From positions 1 to 14,348 of the forward strand of contig JAHHRH010000034.1 in assembly GCA_020025915.1 (NCBI GenBank): a stretch of 14,348 bases of DNA, read 5' to 3'. The notes beneath the pieces were generated by a model. The model saw only the letters and a list, made by a program, of their open reading frames with translations. It searched no databases and was not told where the DNA came from. The stretch comes from Sutterella sp. Lineage in GTDB: Bacteria > Pseudomonadota > Gammaproteobacteria > Burkholderiales > Burkholderiaceae_F. Numbering within the stretch: the stretch's first letter is position 1; each line of letters starts with the position of its first letter. This document shows, piece by piece, positions 14,296-14,348 of the stretch. Made by a program: the position numbers and the translations under genes.

Positions 14296-14348
14296 TGGGG
14301 TGGGGTGCGAAATTTAGATCTGATGATTTAGAGTTAAAAGGTCACCTC
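14296..14348. repeat. Terminal inverted repeat, right copy (53 bp)
   Basis: Exact reverse complement of 2-54. It begins with TGGGGTGGGGTGCG and runs to the last base of the window, so its outer limit is not seen. See the left copy for interpretation. Confidence 0.9.

Overview
The window reads as accessory and housekeeping DNA from an anaerobic or microaerophilic betaproteobacterium. A gut Sutterellaceae-type Burkholderiales is my best guess, from the rnfH/smpB divergent pair, moderate GC and protein character. That is inference, because no rRNA or other marker gene is present. Both ends carry the same 53-bp sequence in opposite orientation (2-54 and 14296-14348). The window is therefore either a piece flanked by two inverted copies of a repeat or an assembly contig that stops at a repeat.

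Layout, left to right. (1) 1-770: repeat end, a decayed RecQ-type helicase remnant (minus) and a hairpin terminator. (2) 776-2206 (minus): an alanine/glycine:cation symporter (AGCS family), with a probable promoter and two palindromes upstream. (3) 2490-3401: rnfH (minus) divergent from smpB (plus). The ratA gene often found between them is absent, and smpB ends in a strong terminator. (4) 3504-9873 (plus): six tightly packed genes, namely a NifH-like Fe protein, two nitrogenase component-1-like proteins (called D-like and K-like here), then a BtuF/FepB-type binding protein, a FecCD/BtuC-type permease and an ABC ATPase, closed by a hairpin terminator. (5) 9934-10421: a decayed class I glutamine amidotransferase remnant and an unidentified noncoding block that looks like a mobile-element relic. 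(6) 10422-12659 (minus): a PiT-family phosphate transporter with a long cytosolic C-terminal domain and a PHO-box-like repeat upstream. (7) 12880-14112 (minus): an MdtG-like MFS exporter with a 9-bp-arm palindrome in its promoter region. (8) 14176-14295: noncoding sequence running into the terminal repeat.

The centrepiece is the 3504-9873 operon. The Fe protein keeps the P-loop and both cysteines of the NifH [4Fe-4S] cluster, so ATP-driven low-potential electron transfer is likely. The D/K pair has an uneven cysteine set and the window has no NifB/E/N-type maturation genes, so nitrogen fixation is not expected. Co-transcription with a periplasmic-binding-protein importer of the vitamin B12/siderophore/heme class suggests that an imported metal chelate, tetrapyrrole or related molecule is reduced by the nitrogenase-like enzyme. 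The substrate cannot be read from the sequence. The flanking genes are ordinary, apart from two decayed genes and mobile-element-like ends.
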